DNA from: Qipengyuania flava
GTDB lineage: Bacteria > Pseudomonadota > Alphaproteobacteria > Sphingomonadales > Sphingomonadaceae
DNA length: 64,000 bases
NCBI RefSeq assembly: GCF_011762005.1
Contig: NZ_JAASQU010000001.1
Coordinates: 744,001 to 808,000, forward strand
Direction of reading: 5' to 3'
The position numbers were made by a program, and so were the translations under genes. The notes under the pieces are model-generated. The model saw only the letters and a list, made by a program, of their open reading frames with translations, did no database searches and was not told where the DNA came from. The first letter of the stretch is position 1; each line of letters starts with the position of its first letter. Of the stretch, positions 11,568 to 22,583 are shown one piece after another.

Positions 11568-11891
11568 ATGCGCAGGGATGACGAGGCGACGCTTCGGGGC
11601 TATGGGGCTTCCATGGTTCAAGCCCTGACACTCGAAGGCCGTAAGCAGCGCGCCAAGTTCCGTGCCTGGCACCGCGGCACGCGCGAAGCCGATTTCATGA
11701 TCGGCGGTTTCTTCGATCGCTATCACGCCGCTTGGGGCGAAGAGGAGCTGGGCTGGTTCGAAGCCCTGCTCGAGGAAGACGACGTCGATGTCATGGCTTG
11801 GGCGCTCAAGACCGCGCCCGTTCCCGCGCGTTTCGAGGGTCCGCTGATCGAGGCGATGCAGCGGCTCGATTACGTGGACATTCCGCGTTGA
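11568..11891 (+). CDS. sdhE: Succinate dehydrogenase assembly factor SdhE
   Basis: 107 residues; the family core is about 90, so the start may instead be an internal ATG (for example at MVQAL, residue 16). SdhE helps attach FAD covalently to the flavoprotein subunit of succinate dehydrogenase. The diagnostic RGxxE segment is seen as FRAWHRGTREADFMIGGF, followed by the helical bundle sequence ending DYVDIPR. No sdh genes are in the window. It lies 115 bases before mfd on the same strand. Confidence 0.9.
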   Translation: MRRDDEATLRGYGASMVQALTLEGRKQRAKFRAWHRGTREADFMIGGFFDRYHAAWGEEELGWFEALLEEDDVDVMAWALKTAPVPARFEGPLIEAMQRLDYVDIPR

Positions 11892-12006
11892 CGACCCGGC
11901 GCTAGCGCCTATTTCACCTACACGATTGCCGAACCCCCTTCCCGACCGGGATGGGGGCATCGCTGCGTGTGCCGAACGCAGTGCGCGGACGAACGCTAGG
12001 AACATC

Positions 12007-15000
12007 ATGCCCGACCTCTCCACTATTCTCAAAGCCCGCCAGCCGCTCACTCTGGCTCAGGTTGCGCGCGGCGCGCAGCCGCTGGTCATGGCCGACCTCG
12101 CGCGGGCCAGCAGCGGCCGTGCGGTATTCATCGCGCCCGACGACGCCGCGATGCGCGGTGTGGTCGATGCGGCAACCTTCTTCGCGCCCGAACTCGAGGT
12201 CATCGAATTTCCGGCATGGGATTCACTCCCCTACGATCGTGCCAGTCCCGCATTGTCGATCAGCGCCAAGCGGTTGGCGGCGCTGCACCGCCTGCAAGCG
12301 GGCAAGGCCAAGGCGCAGCTGGTCGTCACCACCGCCAATGCCGTGCTCCAGCGCGTGCTCACTCCGTTCCGGATCCGCGAAAGCGTTCGAGAATTCAAAC
12401 CAGGGGCCGAAATCGGACGCGAGAGCCTCGGCGCATTGCTGCAACGGCAAGGCTATGGCCGCTCCGACACCGTCATCGACAAGGGCGAATATGCCGTGCG
12501 CGGCTCGATCGTCGACATCTTTCCCAGCGGCATGGATGAGGCACTGCGGCTCGATTTCTTCGGCGACGAGCTGGAGAGCCTGCGTACTTTCGATCCGAAT
12601 ACGCAAATGAGCACGGGGCGGCTGGATTCGCACCTGCTGCTTCCCGCAAGCGAAGCACTGCTCGATGACGACAGCATCAAGCGCTTCCGCAGCCGCTATC
12701 GAGAGATGTTCGGCGCCAATGCCACGCAGGACCCGTTGTACGAAGCGGTCAGCGAAGGGCGCCGTCTGGCGGGCATGGAGCACTGGCTCCCATTGTTCGA
12801 GGATAAGCTTGCCACGCTGTTCGATCATCTCGGCAAGGACGATCTGGTGGTGATCGATCAGGGCGCGCTGGCCGCCGCCGACGAGCGCGTGAAGGACATT
12901 TCGGACTATCACGACCAGCGCAAGGCGATCACCGGACAGGCGAAGGGCAATTATCGCCCGCTTGCGCCCGATGCGCTCTACCTTTCCGATAGCGAGTTCC
13001 GCGAGGCGCTCGCCGCAGCGCCCGCGCACCGCGCGACGGCATTCGACGAGCCCGAAAGCGATGGTGTCGTCGGCTTCGGGTTCCGCTCGGGCCGCGACTT
13101 CGCCCCCGAGCGCGCGCGCGGTGACAATGTTTATCCCATTCTCGCAGAGCATCTCGCCAAGCTCGCGAAGGACGGCAAGCGCCCGCTGCTCGCGGCCTAT
13201 TCGAAAGGCAGCCGCTCGCGCATCGCCTCGATCCTCGAAGAAGCCGGTACGCCGGTTCAACTGGCCGAAACGTGGCAGGAAGCGCTCGGACTGTCGGCCA
13301 AGGGCAAGCCCGCGGCGATGATCCTGCCGGTCGAGGCCAGTTTCGCCAATAACGAGATGGAACTGCTGACCGAGCAGGACATCCTCGGTGACCGCCTTGT
13401 CCGCCGCAAGAAGAAGCGCAAGGATGCCGACGCCTTTCTTGCCGAGTTGCAGGCACTCAGCGTGGGCGACCTGATCGTGCATACCGAGCACGGGATCGGC
13501 AAATACCTCGGGCTCGAACCTATTCCGGTGGGCAAGTCGAAGCACGATTGCGTCCAGCTCGAATACAAGGGCGGCGACAAGCTGTTTATCCCGGTCGAAA
13601 ATATCGATGTCCTCAGCCGTTACGGCAGCAGCGAAGAGGCGGTGATGCTCGACCGGCTGGGCGGTGAAGCCTGGCAGAAGCGGCGCGCGCGGCTGAAGGA
13701 GCGGATCCGTGAGATTGCGGGCGAACTGATGCAGGTCGCGGCGCAGCGTGCGCTCAAGAAGGCGCCCGTGCTCGAAGTCGAAGACGGCTCATACAATCAG
13801 TTCCTCGATCGCTTCCCATGGGAAGAAACCGATGATCAGGAGCGCGCGATCGAAGACCTCCTGCGCGATCTGGAAAGCGGCAAGCCAATGGATCGGCTGG
13901 TCTGCGGCGATGTCGGCTTCGGCAAGACGGAAGTCGCGCTGCGCGCCGCCTTCGTCGCGGCTATGAACGGCCAGCAGGTTGCAGTGGTCGCGCCAACCAC
14001 CCTGCTTGCGCGCCAGCATTTCGAGAATTTCTCGCATCGCTTCAAGGGCTTTCCACTCAAAGTTGGGCGGCTATCGAGACTGGTATCGGCCAAGGAGATG
14101 AAAGAGACGCGCGAGGGGCTCGAAAGCGGCCAGGTCGATATCGTCGTTGGAACGCATGCGATCCTGTCGAAACAGACCAAGTTCAAGGAACTGGGTCTTG
14201 TCATCGTCGACGAGGAACAGCGCTTTGGCGTCACGCATAAGGAGAAGCTAAAGCAGCTTCGCGCAGACGTGCACATGTTGACGCTCACCGCTACGCCCAT
14301 CCCGCGTACGCTGCAGATGGCCATGACTGGCCTGCGCGAACTGTCGACCATCCAGACCCCGCCCGTCGACCGGTTGGCGGTGCGCACCTATGTCATGGAA
14401 TGGGACGACATGGTTATGCGCGAGGCGCTGCTGCGCGAACACCATCGCGGGGGGCAAAGTTTCATCGTTGTCCCGCGCATCTCCGATATGGAACAGATTT
14501 CCGACTGGCTGCACGAGAACGTGCCCGAGGTGAAGTTCGTTGCTGCCCATGGCCAGATGAGCGCTGGCGAAATCGAGGAGCGCATGAGCGCCTTCTACGA
14601 GGGCAAGTATGAGGTTCTTCTCGCGACGACGATCGTCGAAAGCGGGCTCGATTTGCCGAGCGCAAACACGATTATCATCCACCGCGCCGACATCTTTGGC
14701 CTTGCACAACTCTACCAGCTTCGCGGGCGTGTGGGGCGCTCGAAACTGCGCGCCTATGCCTATCTCACCTATGGCGCGGACACCCAACTTTCCGAGGTGG
14801 CGGAAAAGCGGCTCAAGGTCCTTGGCGATCTCGACAGTCTCGGTGCGGGCTTCCAGCTCGCCAGCCATGATCTCGACATTCGCGGCGCAGGCAATCTGCT
14901 GGGCGACGAACAGTCGGGCCACATCCGCGAGGTCGGGTTCGAGCTCTACCAGTCGATGCTCGAGGATGCGATACTCGCCGCCAAGGCCGGCGACATGGGG

Positions 15001-15498
15001 CTGGAGGCGAAGCCCGAACGCGTGAGCCCGCAGATTACCGTGGATGCACCGATCATGATCCCCGAAGACTACGTGCCCGATCTCGCGGTCCGCATGGCCC
15101 TGTACCGCCGTCTCAACGATGCGGCAGACAAGGCCGAGATCGAGGCGCTGGCGGCCGAGATGATCGATCGCTTCGGCGACCTGCCCGCCGCTACGGCCAA
15201 CCTCGTCCGGCTTATCGAGATCAAACATCAGGCGATCGAAGCGAACATCGCGAAGATCGATGTCGGCGCACAGGGTACGCTGGTCACCTTCCACCAGGAC
15301 GATTTCCCAGATCCGGCGGGGCTGCTGGCCTATGTCGACCGGCTCAAGGGCACTGCGAAGCTGCGCCCCGACATGAAGCTCGTCATCAGTCGTGCTTGGG
15401 GTTCGCCCGAAAGCCGGATAAATGGATTGTTCCAGCTTACCAAGGGCTTGTCAGGCGTAGTTCGCAAGTCGCGCAAAAACGCCAAAGCGGCGGCCTAG
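12007..15498 (+). CDS. mfd: Transcription-repair coupling factor Mfd
   Basis: 1163 residues from ATG 12007; the 27 extra upstream codons of the open frame look non-coding. Mfd pushes stalled RNA polymerase off DNA and recruits UvrA. It shows a UvrB-homology module at the N terminus (LPYDRASPA, DIFPSG), the RNA-polymerase-interaction domain (HTEHGIGKYLGLE), the translocase core with Walker A GDVGFGKTEVALRAAF, DEEQRFG and TATPIPRTLQMAM, and the C-terminal TRCF domain. The full length is present without gaps. Its stop overlaps the convergent EAL gene by three bases. Confidence 0.97.
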   Translation: MPDLSTILKARQPLTLAQVARGAQPLVMADLARASSGRAVFIAPDDAAMRGVVDAATFFAPELEVIEFPAWDSLPYDRASPALSISAKRLAALHRLQAGKAKAQLVVTTANAVLQRVLTPFRIRESVREFKPGAEIGRESLGALLQRQGYGRSDTVIDKGEYAVRGSIVDIFPSGMDEALRLDFFGDELESLRTFDPNTQMSTGRLDSHLLLPASEALLDDDSIKRFRSRYREMFGANATQDPLYEAVSEGRRLAGMEHWLPLFEDKLATLFDHLGKDDLVVIDQGALAAADERVKDISDYHDQRKAITGQAKGNYRPLAPDALYLSDSEFREALAAAPAHRATAFDEPESDGVVGFGFRSGRDFAPERARGDNVYPILAEHLAKLAKDGKRPLLAAYSKGSRSRIASILEEAGTPVQLAETWQEALGLSAKGKPAAMILPVEASFANNEMELLTEQDILGDRLVRRKKKRKDADAFLAELQALSVGDLIVHTEHGIGKYLGLEPIPVGKSKHDCVQLEYKGGDKLFIPVENIDVLSRYGSSEEAVMLDRLGGEAWQKRRARLKERIREIAGELMQVAAQRALKKAPVLEVEDGSYNQFLDRFPWEETDDQERAIEDLLRDLESGKPMDRLVCGDVGFGKTEVALRAAFVAAMNGQQVAVVAPTTLLARQHFENFSHRFKGFPLKVGRLSRLVSAKEMKETREGLESGQVDIVVGTHAILSKQTKFKELGLVIVDEEQRFGVTHKEKLKQLRADVHMLTLTATPIPRTLQMAMTGLRELSTIQTPPVDRLAVRTYVMEWDDMVMREALLREHHRGGQSFIVVPRISDMEQISDWLHENVPEVKFVAAHGQMSAGEIEERMSAFYEGKYEVLLATTIVESGLDLPSANTIIIHRADIFGLAQLYQLRGRVGRSKLRAYAYLTYGADTQLSEVAEKRLKVLGDLDSLGAGFQLASHDLDIRGAGNLLGDEQSGHIREVGFELYQSMLEDAILAAKAGDMGLEAKPERVSPQITVDAPIMIPEDYVPDLAVRMALYRRLNDAADKAEIEALAAEMIDRFGDLPAATANLVRLIEIKHQAIEANIAKIDVGAQGTLVTFHQDDFPDPAGLLAYVDRLKGTAKLRPDMKLVISRAWGSPESRINGLFQLTKGLSGVVRKSRKNAKAAA

Positions 15499-16817
15499 AC
15501 CTTCGCCAGCGTGAGGAAGAACTCGGCGTTAACCGGCTTGGCGCGCAGGAAACCCTGATAGTAGCGGCAGCCGATGTCGCGCATCAGATCGCGCTGCGCC
15601 TCTTCTTCGACGCCCTCGACCAGCACCTCCAGTTCGAGCGCCCGTGCCATGGCGATGATGGCCCGCAACACTGCTTGGTCGCGCTCATCCTCGAGCACTC
15701 CATCCAGCATCGAACGATCGAGCTTGAGGTAGTCGATCGGCAGGATCTTGAGGTAGCGGAAGTTGCAAAAGCCCGCGCCGAAATCGTCGAGCGCGATCGA
15801 CACGCCGAACAGCTTCAACTGGTCGAGCACGCGGCTGACCCGGTCGAGATCTGCCAGCAGCACCTGTTCGACGATCTCCAGCGTGACTCGCGCCAGCGGG
15901 AAGCCGATCCGATCCGCCGTCTGCGCGAAATCGATCGCGAAATTCTCCACCCCGAGATCGGCCGGCGTGATGTTGAGCGAAAGCTGGAGGTGTTCGGGCC
16001 AGTGGCGCGCATGCTCGAGCGCGCGAGTGATGATATGCCGCGACAGATGCGCGACGTGATCGGCGCGTTCGGCAATCTGGAACAGCGGCCCTCCGCCGAT
16101 CCGTCCGACCTCGGGGTGATCCCAGCGCGCCAATGCCTCGGCGCCGATCAGGCGGTCGTCTTCGAGCGAATACTGCGGCTGAAACAAGATCTCGATCTCG
16201 TTGCGATCGATCGCGTTGAGCAGGTCCGCTTCGAGCTGATGGTTCGAATGGCCAGCGCGCGCGACTTCGCCGGTCGACCAGTCGATCCTGCGGCGGTTGT
16301 TCTCGCGCATACGTTCGGCAAGATTGGAAAGCCGGTCGAGCACGCTGTCGGGATCGTCGTCCGCAGTCATCCGGACCAGAGCAATCCGCGGCCATAGCCG
16401 CAATGTCGGCCCACCCTCCGGATTGGGGATCGGCAGCGCGATAGCATCCGCGAGCGCTTCGGCCAGCCATTGCCAGCGCTCGCGGCTGCAGGGTTCACGC
16501 GCAACCAGCAGGAAGTTGCCCCCATTCAGCCGCGCGGCGATCCAGGCCCCGTTCGACTCAAGCTCGTCGGCGGCGAAATGTTTGATCCTTTGCGCCACTT
16601 CGACCAGCGCGCCATCCCCCGCCAATTCGCCAAAGGCAACGTTGACAGTGTCGATACGACCAAGGGTAATCAGCATTGCATGAACCGGGCACGCAATCGT
16701 GTCTGCAGGCCAGTCGGCCTGCCACTGCCCGATAGTCGCTCGCGCTGTGGAGAGGTCCGCAAGTCCGGTAAGCGCATCGCGCCGGTCGACGATCGGTTCC
16801 TGGGGCAAAGTGGCCAT
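15495..16817 (-). CDS. EAL-domain c-di-GMP phosphodiesterase with degenerate GGDEF
   Basis: 440 residues, no membrane segment. Residues ~10-185 fold as a GGDEF domain whose active site reads LNGGNFLL instead of GGDEF, so it should not make c-di-GMP and may only bind GTP or dimerise. Residues ~195-435 are an EAL domain. EAL is intact at 227-229, with QPQYSLED, NITPADLG, EIVEQ, DDFGAGFCNF, LKLDRSML and EVLVEGVEEE, i.e. the metal ligands and the general-base lysine are kept. It is expected to hydrolyse c-di-GMP to pGpG in the cytosol. It is convergent with mfd and divergent from nadK. With the CHASE3-GGDEF enzyme near 7 kb it is one of two c-di-GMP genes here, but there is no operon link. Confidence 0.9.
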   Translation of the reverse strand: MATLPQEPIVDRRDALTGLADLSTARATIGQWQADWPADTIACPVHAMLITLGRIDTVNVAFGELAGDGALVEVAQRIKHFAADELESNGAWIAARLNGGNFLLVAREPCSRERWQWLAEALADAIALPIPNPEGGPTLRLWPRIALVRMTADDDPDSVLDRLSNLAERMRENNRRRIDWSTGEVARAGHSNHQLEADLLNAIDRNEIEILFQPQYSLEDDRLIGAEALARWDHPEVGRIGGGPLFQIAERADHVAHLSRHIITRALEHARHWPEHLQLSLNITPADLGVENFAIDFAQTADRIGFPLARVTLEIVEQVLLADLDRVSRVLDQLKLFGVSIALDDFGAGFCNFRYLKILPIDYLKLDRSMLDGVLEDERDQAVLRAIIAMARALELEVLVEGVEEEAQRDLMRDIGCRYYQGFLRAKPVNAEFFLTLAKV

Positions 16818-16869
16818 GCGAGCGTCCTTATCGTGACACCGGTCTTGGGTTATCAGTATTTCGAGTGTG

Positions 16870-16898
16870 TTGCCAAATGGGACGGGCGTCCATAGGTA
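16870..16898 (+). promoter_or_regulatory. Candidate sigma-70 promoter of nadK
   Basis: TTGCCA at 16870-16875, a 17-base spacer and TAGGTA at 16893-16898, in the divergent gap between the EAL gene and nadK. It shares the -35 hexamer and spacing of the two tRNA promoters in this window. Confidence 0.5.
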
Positions 16899-16951
16899 GC
16901 GCGCCGTAGCCGGCGGGCATGACCTGCCCGCAAGGGGAGGATCACGGAAAG

Positions 16952-17734
16952 ATGTCCGAGTTCAACCGCCTGGCCCTGCTGGTCTCGGATGCTCCGCGCG
17001 CGCAGGAAGCGGCAGCGGACGAATTCCGCGCGGTGGCCGACTGGGTTCCGTTGGAAGAGGCCGATGCCGTTGTCGTACTCGGCGGCGACGGCTTCATGTT
17101 GCAGACGCTGCACGCTATGCTCGATCGCGGTCGGATCATCCCGGCTTACGGACTGAACCTTGGCACCGTCGGCTTCCTGATGAATCGCAACCGCAATCCC
17201 GAAACCTTGCTCAAGCGGATCGCGAAGGCCAAGCCGCACCATATCGCTCCCTTGCGCATGGAAGCCGAAACGCAGATCGGCAAGACCCACACGTTCTGCG
17301 CGATCAACGAGGTGAGCCTGCTGCGTGAAACGCGCCAGACCGCAAAGCTCGAAGTCACCGTCGACGACAAGGTACGCATCCCAGAACTGGTGTGCGACGG
17401 CGTTCTGGTGGCGACACCTGCCGGATCGACCGCTTACAATCTCTCGGCGGATGGCCCGATCTTGCCGCTCGATTCCAACCTGCTCGCGCTGACCCCGATC
17501 AGCCCGTTCCGTCCGCGCCGCTGGCACGGCGCGATCCTTCCCGATCGCAGCCGGATCGGGCTGCGCGTGCTCGAACACGAGAAGCGTCCCGTCTCGGTGG
17601 TGGCCGACCAGCGCGAATTGCGCGACGTCGCTTCGGTAAAGCTCGAGATCGCCCGCGATAGCGAGCTGACTCTGCTGTTCGATCCCGGCCACGCACTCGA
17701 CGAGCGCATCGTTGCCGAGCAATTCGTAGTCTGA
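16952..17734 (+). CDS. nadK: NAD kinase
   Basis: 260 residues from ATG 16952. NAD kinase makes NADP from NAD and ATP in the cytosol. The family's GGDG motif is present as VLGGDGFMLQ, followed by LNLGTVGFL, AINEVSLLRE and the substrate loop GSTAYNLSADGPIL. An earlier in-frame ATG at 16919 would add 11 residues. ATG 16952 is preferred because AAGGGGAGG (16931-16939) lies just upstream and the family begins at this point. Single gene, followed by tRNA-Asn. Confidence 0.95.
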   Translation: MSEFNRLALLVSDAPRAQEAAADEFRAVADWVPLEEADAVVVLGGDGFMLQTLHAMLDRGRIIPAYGLNLGTVGFLMNRNRNPETLLKRIAKAKPHHIAPLRMEAETQIGKTHTFCAINEVSLLRETRQTAKLEVTVDDKVRIPELVCDGVLVATPAGSTAYNLSADGPILPLDSNLLALTPISPFRPRRWHGAILPDRSRIGLRVLEHEKRPVSVVADQRELRDVASVKLEIARDSELTLLFDPGHALDERIVAEQFVV

Positions 17735-17780
17735 ATCGGGCCCGTTCCGGGGACAGTGCATTTTTCTGCCAAATACCCGC

Positions 17781-17809
17781 TTGCCAAACCGGAATCGCCC
17801 CCATATAGG
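17781..17809 (+). promoter_or_regulatory. Promoter of tRNA-Asn
   Basis: TTGCCA at 17781-17786, 17-base spacer, TATAGG at 17804-17809. The predicted start near 17816 leaves about 17 bases of 5' leader before the mature tRNA at 17833. The match in sequence and spacing is good for this genome type. Confidence 0.6.
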
Positions 17810-17832
17810 CGCACCCCTGCCCAGCGGGCTGC

Positions 17833-17907
17833 TCCCCGATAGCTCAGCGGTAGAGTAGGTGACTGTTAATCACTTGGTCGTTGGTTCGAATCCAACTCGG
17901 GGAGCCA
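17833..17907 (+). tRNA. tRNA-Asn (anticodon GTT)
   Basis: Acceptor stem TCCCCGA/TCGGGGA (17833-17839 with 17897-17903). The anticodon stem-loop GTGA-CTGTTAA-TCAC carries GTT, the T-loop is GGTTCGAATCC, and CCA is encoded at 17905-17907. All stems pair. It reads Asn codons AAC/AAU. Confidence 0.98.
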
Positions 17908-17913
17908 CTTTTC

Positions 17914-18660
17914 TCACAAATTCAACAACAAGCGTCCGCCGACGAAGGCGGTAAGCGCGCCCGTGCCCCAGCGGATCCAGCGTTGCGGCAGATAGCGTAG
18001 CGCGAGCAGGCTGCCGATCTGCCCGCCAATCGCAACCGCGATCAGGAGCGGCAATCCGAGATCAACTGCCGCGGCGAACCTGCCTTCCCCGCCCTTGAGC
18101 ACTTGCCCCGCCAGCCCGAACAGCGAATTCACGAGGATGAACAGGCTGGCGGTCGCAGCGATCGCGCGGGCGCTGTCCCAGCGCACCAGGTGCAGCAAGG
18201 GGGCAAGAAATATCCCGCCACCGATTCCGACCAAGCCCGAGATATAGCCGAGCGGCAATGCTGCAAGCGGCGCATATCGCGCAACGCGTCCGCGTTCACC
18301 TTCGCCTTCGGGCCTCTTCGCGACGGGCAACATCATGGTCAGCGCGGTAAAGAGCAAGCTGGTGCCCAACAGCGCGACAAAGCCCTGTTCGGCGATCGGG
18401 GTCAGCCCACCGAGGAAAGCTGCCGGCGCGGCGATTGCCGTCAGCAGCAGCGCGCGACCCCAGGGTGTGACGCGCGCACGCGCAAACCGCACCGTGCTGC
18501 CCGCGACGACCACTAGGTTGCACGCTAGCGAGAGCAACGGCAGCACGCGGTAGTCGACCTCGGCCAGTGCGAGCAGCGCGGTATAGGTCGAGCCACCGCC
18601 GAAGCCGACGCTGGCGTACAGCAGCGCGGTGACCAGGAAGGCGATAGCGAGTGGAACCAT
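17914..18660 (-). CDS. TauE/SafE family membrane permease
   Basis: 248 residues with about eight hydrophobic segments and the family's GFGGGSTYTALL and GLVGIGGGIFLAPLL repeats. The two related halves (each with a G-x-G-G-G loop) are typical of the TauE/SafE/YfcA/DUF81 family. Members export sulfite or sulfoacetate or move other organic anions. No sulfur-metabolism gene adjoins, so the substrate is unknown. Encoded convergent with tRNA-Asn (six bases apart) and divergent from a GNAT gene. Confidence 0.88.
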   Translation of the reverse strand: MVPLAIAFLVTALLYASVGFGGGSTYTALLALAEVDYRVLPLLSLACNLVVVAGSTVRFARARVTPWGRALLLTAIAAPAAFLGGLTPIAEQGFVALLGTSLLFTALTMMLPVAKRPEGEGERGRVARYAPLAALPLGYISGLVGIGGGIFLAPLLHLVRWDSARAIAATASLFILVNSLFGLAGQVLKGGEGRFAAAVDLGLPLLIAVAIGGQIGSLLALRYLPQRWIRWGTGALTAFVGGRLLLNL

Positions 18661-18723
18661 TCCCCCCGCCTAGACCGCTCTCGGTTCCCGGGCTAGCGTC
18701 CGGTCCTGCAGCGGGGGAGCCGA

Positions 18724-19341
18724 ATGCGCGACACTGACATTGCATTGCCCCAAGAGATGTACCGCGCGGGCCCTCGGCAGGCGCGCAAGCTTGGCGCGAT
18801 TACCGCCGATGCCTTTCGTCACGATCCATTCAATCTCTGGCTGTTCGGGAACTTTGCCGGCATCGAGAACCTGTTCCAGCTCCAAGCGAAGCGGATCTAC
18901 GCGCTCCGCGGCTTCTGCTACACTGCGGGAAACGAGGGTGCGTGCATGTGGATGCTGCCCGGCGGCGACAATAGCTTCGGTCTGGCGGACTACGCGGCAT
19001 TCCTCGCGCCCACTTTGCTGCGTTGCGGCCCGCGCGCGGTAACGCGGGGAATTCGCACCGGCGAGCTGATGGAACGCAGGCACCCTCGCTTCCAGCATGC
19101 CTATCTGTTCAGCATCGGCGTCGGCGCGACGTCGCGCGGAACCGGGCTCGGGCGGCGTTTGATCCGGCCCGTGCTCGACGCCTGCGACCGACACGACGTG
19201 CCCGCCTATCTCGAGAATTCGAATCCCGCGAACACGGGTTTCTACGCAACCTGCGGGTTCGAGCCGCACGGCGAACCGATCTATCCCGGAGTAGGCAGCC
19301 CGCCGCTGGTACCGATGGTGCGCCGGCCCCGCGGAAAGTAA
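18724..19341 (+). CDS. GNAT family N-acetyltransferase
   Basis: 205 residues. The acetyl-CoA pyrophosphate loop is visible as GVGATSRGTGLGRRL (Q/RxxGxG/A pattern), followed by AYLENSNPANTGFYATCGFEP, the usual last two strands of the fold. GGGGGAG at 18713-18719 is a strong ribosome site for ATG 18724. The acceptor substrate is unknown. Convergent with secA, 19 bases between stops. Confidence 0.88.
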   Translation: MRDTDIALPQEMYRAGPRQARKLGAITADAFRHDPFNLWLFGNFAGIENLFQLQAKRIYALRGFCYTAGNEGACMWMLPGGDNSFGLADYAAFLAPTLLRCGPRAVTRGIRTGELMERRHPRFQHAYLFSIGVGATSRGTGLGRRLIRPVLDACDRHDVPAYLENSNPANTGFYATCGFEPHGEPIYPGVGSPPLVPMVRRPRGK

Positions 19342-19360
19342 CCGCGGAGCCGGCCATCAC

Positions 19361-22126
<2,766 letters not shown>

Positions 22127-22226
22127 AAGAGGGGCCTTCGAGCCTTCCGGAATGGGTTCTGTGACGGGATGCAGGCGCGCGCTTGGGCACGGCCGCGAAC
22201 AATCGGATATGCGAGCGAATGGGCGC

Positions 22227-22496
22227 CTATTCGTAGGCGCGGTCGCTGCCCATCTGCACGGTCGGAATGACGATCGTGACACCACGTACGTCGCGGCAAT
22301 CGGGTTCGCGCCGCGGCGCAGCAAGTGCCTGACGCACGGCAGAGACCCGTGCGCACGCCTCACGCTTGATCGCGCGTTCGCTGCCCGAAGCCAGTTCGAC
22401 TCCCGCTTCCGCTTGGTGGACCAACGCATGCGCCGGCGTGCCGACAGCAGCAAGGCCGGTAAGCAAGGCGAGAAGGGTCAGAATGCGGCGTAGCAT
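22227..22496 (-). CDS. Small secreted protein of unknown function
   Basis: 89 residues. A clear signal peptide (MLRR, hydrophobic core, cleavage around AHALV near residue 24) leaves a mature part of about 65 residues with two cysteines (in REACARV and EPDCRDV) that could form one disulfide in the periplasm. I do not recognise the family. It lies between secA (100 bases downstream, same strand) and argJ (divergent, 87 bases). The continuing open frame beyond its start is antisense to argJ and is not real. It is probably expressed, given the normal signal peptide and a start codon close to argJ's promoter region. Confidence 0.65.
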   Translation of the reverse strand: MLRRILTLLALLTGLAAVGTPAHALVHQAEAGVELASGSERAIKREACARVSAVRQALAAPRREPDCRDVRGVTIVIPTVQMGSDRAYE

Positions 22497-22547
22497 TGCA
22501 TCGTGCAGATAGGGCGTGGCACCCCGCGCGTCCACCCCGCTTCGCCG

Positions 22548-22576
22548 TTTACCCAAGGCCGCAGTGCGCCTATCGG
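22548..22576 (+). promoter_or_regulatory. Candidate promoter of argJ, possibly leaderless
   Basis: TTTACC at 22548-22553, 17-base spacer, TATCGG at 22571-22576. The expected transcription start near 22583 abuts ATG 22584, and no purine-rich ribosome site is seen, so a leaderless mRNA is possible. Confidence 0.4.
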
Positions 22577-22583
22577 GAACAAC

